From Cyclobacteriaceae bacterium (lineage in GTDB: Bacteria; Bacteroidota; Bacteroidia; Cytophagales; Cyclobacteriaceae): DNA of 7,211 nucleotides. The first letter of the stretch is position 1; each line of letters begins with the position of its first letter. Of this stretch, positions 6,854 through 7,211 are shown piece after piece. The position numbers were made by a program, and so were the translations under genes. The notes beneath the pieces are model-generated. The model was not told the DNA's origin, ran no database searches, and worked only from the letters and a program-made list of their open reading frames with translations. Location of the stretch: contig WGED01000325.1 in assembly GCA_015492915.1 (NCBI GenBank), forward strand, positions 1 to 7,211. Direction: 5' to 3'.

Positions 6854-6956
6854 ACTTTAGGCTTTCCCTCAAATGTCTCGGGAGCTTTTCAAAAACCAGA
6901 TCGTAAGAATCGTCAACCCACTCTAATATCAGATTGTCCGGAATGGTCCCATCCAT
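6852..6956 (-). pseudogene. C-terminal remnant of a MmcQ/YjbR-family protein
   Basis: The minus strand from an ATG at 6954-6956 to TAA at 6852-6854 encodes 34 residues beginning MDGTIPDNLILEW and ending KLPRHLRESLK, with DDSYDLVFEKLP between. This follows the C-terminal end of MmcQ/YjbR (DUF419) proteins: a DG-S/T-I/L-PD turn, a helix, a conserved Ser-Tyr and an LP-basic-x-x-E-L tail. Members usually have roughly 110-120 residues and a His-Trp stretch just before this point. Here the frame upstream reads unrelated residues and meets a stop (TAA, reading leftward from 7028), and the other two minus-strand frames do not supply the missing part. I read it as the tail of a gene whose front was removed. 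The family's function is poorly defined; it has a CyaY-like, DNA-binding-type fold. An independent small ORF is a weaker alternative. Confidence 0.5.
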
Positions 6957-7211
6957 TTCTCGACTTTGACAGTTTGAGGCATATTTTCGGGTTTTCAAAA
7001 TTGTAACGCGCTGAATATTAACATGTTATCATTTTTGGTTCAAAAAAGTGTAGTGCGAAAACATCCATGGATTTTTGCCGGATTTTTTGTATGCTTGGCC
7101 CATGGCATTTTTAAGAGTAGAAAAGAAGAAATCAGGCACCTATTTGCGTATAGTCAGCACCTACCGGGAATCCGGCAGGGCCAGGCATAAAACCCTCTAT
7201 TCCCTTGGCAA
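6957..7211 (+). mobile_element. Left part of an IS1634-type insertion sequence, boundary uncertain
   Basis: A transposase start at 7102 shows that an insertion sequence enters from the right. Its left end must lie between the point where MmcQ/YjbR similarity is lost (about 6957) and the transposase start. I could not fix the terminal inverted repeat because the right end is outside the window. The stretch 6957-7101 is AT-rich and contains a 10-bp palindrome (TAACATGTTA, 7019-7028) and another around 7063-7072 (ATCCATGGAT). No gene is visible between 6957 and 7101. Confidence 0.4.
7102..7211 (+). CDS. IS1634-family transposase, N-terminal fragment
   Basis: The first 36 codons are visible, from ATG 7102, encoding MAFLRVEKKKSG, then a TYLRIV strand, a YRESGRARHKTLYSLG segment and the window edge. 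The order of a basic KKKSG turn, a Y-L-R-I-V strand, a Tyr-Arg-x-x-Gly turn and a basic K-T-L-Y-x-LG strand is the usual N-terminal start of IS1634-type (IS4-superfamily, DDE) transposases, which bind the element's ends and catalyse cut-and-paste transposition. The catalytic domain would lie outside the window, so intactness cannot be judged. An earlier ATG at 7091 is in another frame and stops after seven codons, so 7102 is the best start. Confidence 0.72.
   Translation, partial: MAFLRVEKKKSGTYLRIVSTYRESGRARHKTLYSLG

Noticed and set aside
7091..7114. ATG at 7091 as the transposase start
   Set aside because: This frame ends in TAA after seven codons. The transposase-like protein begins at 7102 in another frame.

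Overview
This window holds most of one plus-strand operon for moving electrons across a Gram-negative cell envelope, followed by a scarred junction with an insertion sequence. Four of the complete genes encode proteins with a signal peptide predicted to be cut just before a glutamine (YA/Q, YS/Q, VA/Q, MG/Q). Shine-Dalgarno sequences are weak or absent and the DNA is AT-rich. Together these traits suggest a member of the Bacteroidota or a close relative (the wider Bacteroidota/Ignavibacteriota group). This is an inference from style, not a taxonomic proof.

Layout. Positions 1-48 are the last codons of an upstream multiheme c-type cytochrome. Next come a cysteine-free outer-membrane beta-barrel (60-2027), a 15-heme-site cytochrome built of seven tandem two-heme modules (2040-3482), a small tetraheme cytochrome (3505-4128), an exported six-bladed NHL propeller (4138-5151) and a 12-heme-site cytochrome (5144-6826). 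Gaps between genes are 11, 12, 22 and 9 bases, and the last pair overlaps by 8 bases, so co-transcription is very likely. A perfect 10-bp hairpin with T-runs on both sides (6830-6853) closes the operon. The promoter lies upstream of the window.

How the genes may work together. A barrel encoded beside several multiheme cytochromes is the arrangement of porin-cytochrome conduits, where a barrel sheathes a cytochrome wire through the outer membrane. The complete genes offer 31 heme-attachment sites. A plausible reading is that the membrane-anchored 15-heme protein and/or the tetraheme protein carry electrons in the periplasm, the barrel gives passage, and the 12-heme protein acts at or beyond the surface. 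The propeller's role is unknown, although such propellers recur beside extracellular cytochromes. The direction of electron flow cannot be read from the sequence.

After the terminator the minus strand carries what looks like the last 34 residues of a MmcQ/YjbR-family protein (6852-6956), with no matching upstream part. About 150 bases later the first 36 codons of an IS1634-type transposase begin (7102) and run off the window. The remnant is probably a gene cut by the insertion sequence or by a related rearrangement.

The most interesting points are the sevenfold diheme repeat with its regularly placed histidines, an atypical CX3CH heme site at the C-terminus of both large cytochromes, the tetraheme protein that matches the N-terminal part of the 12-heme protein, and a soluble insert in the barrel.
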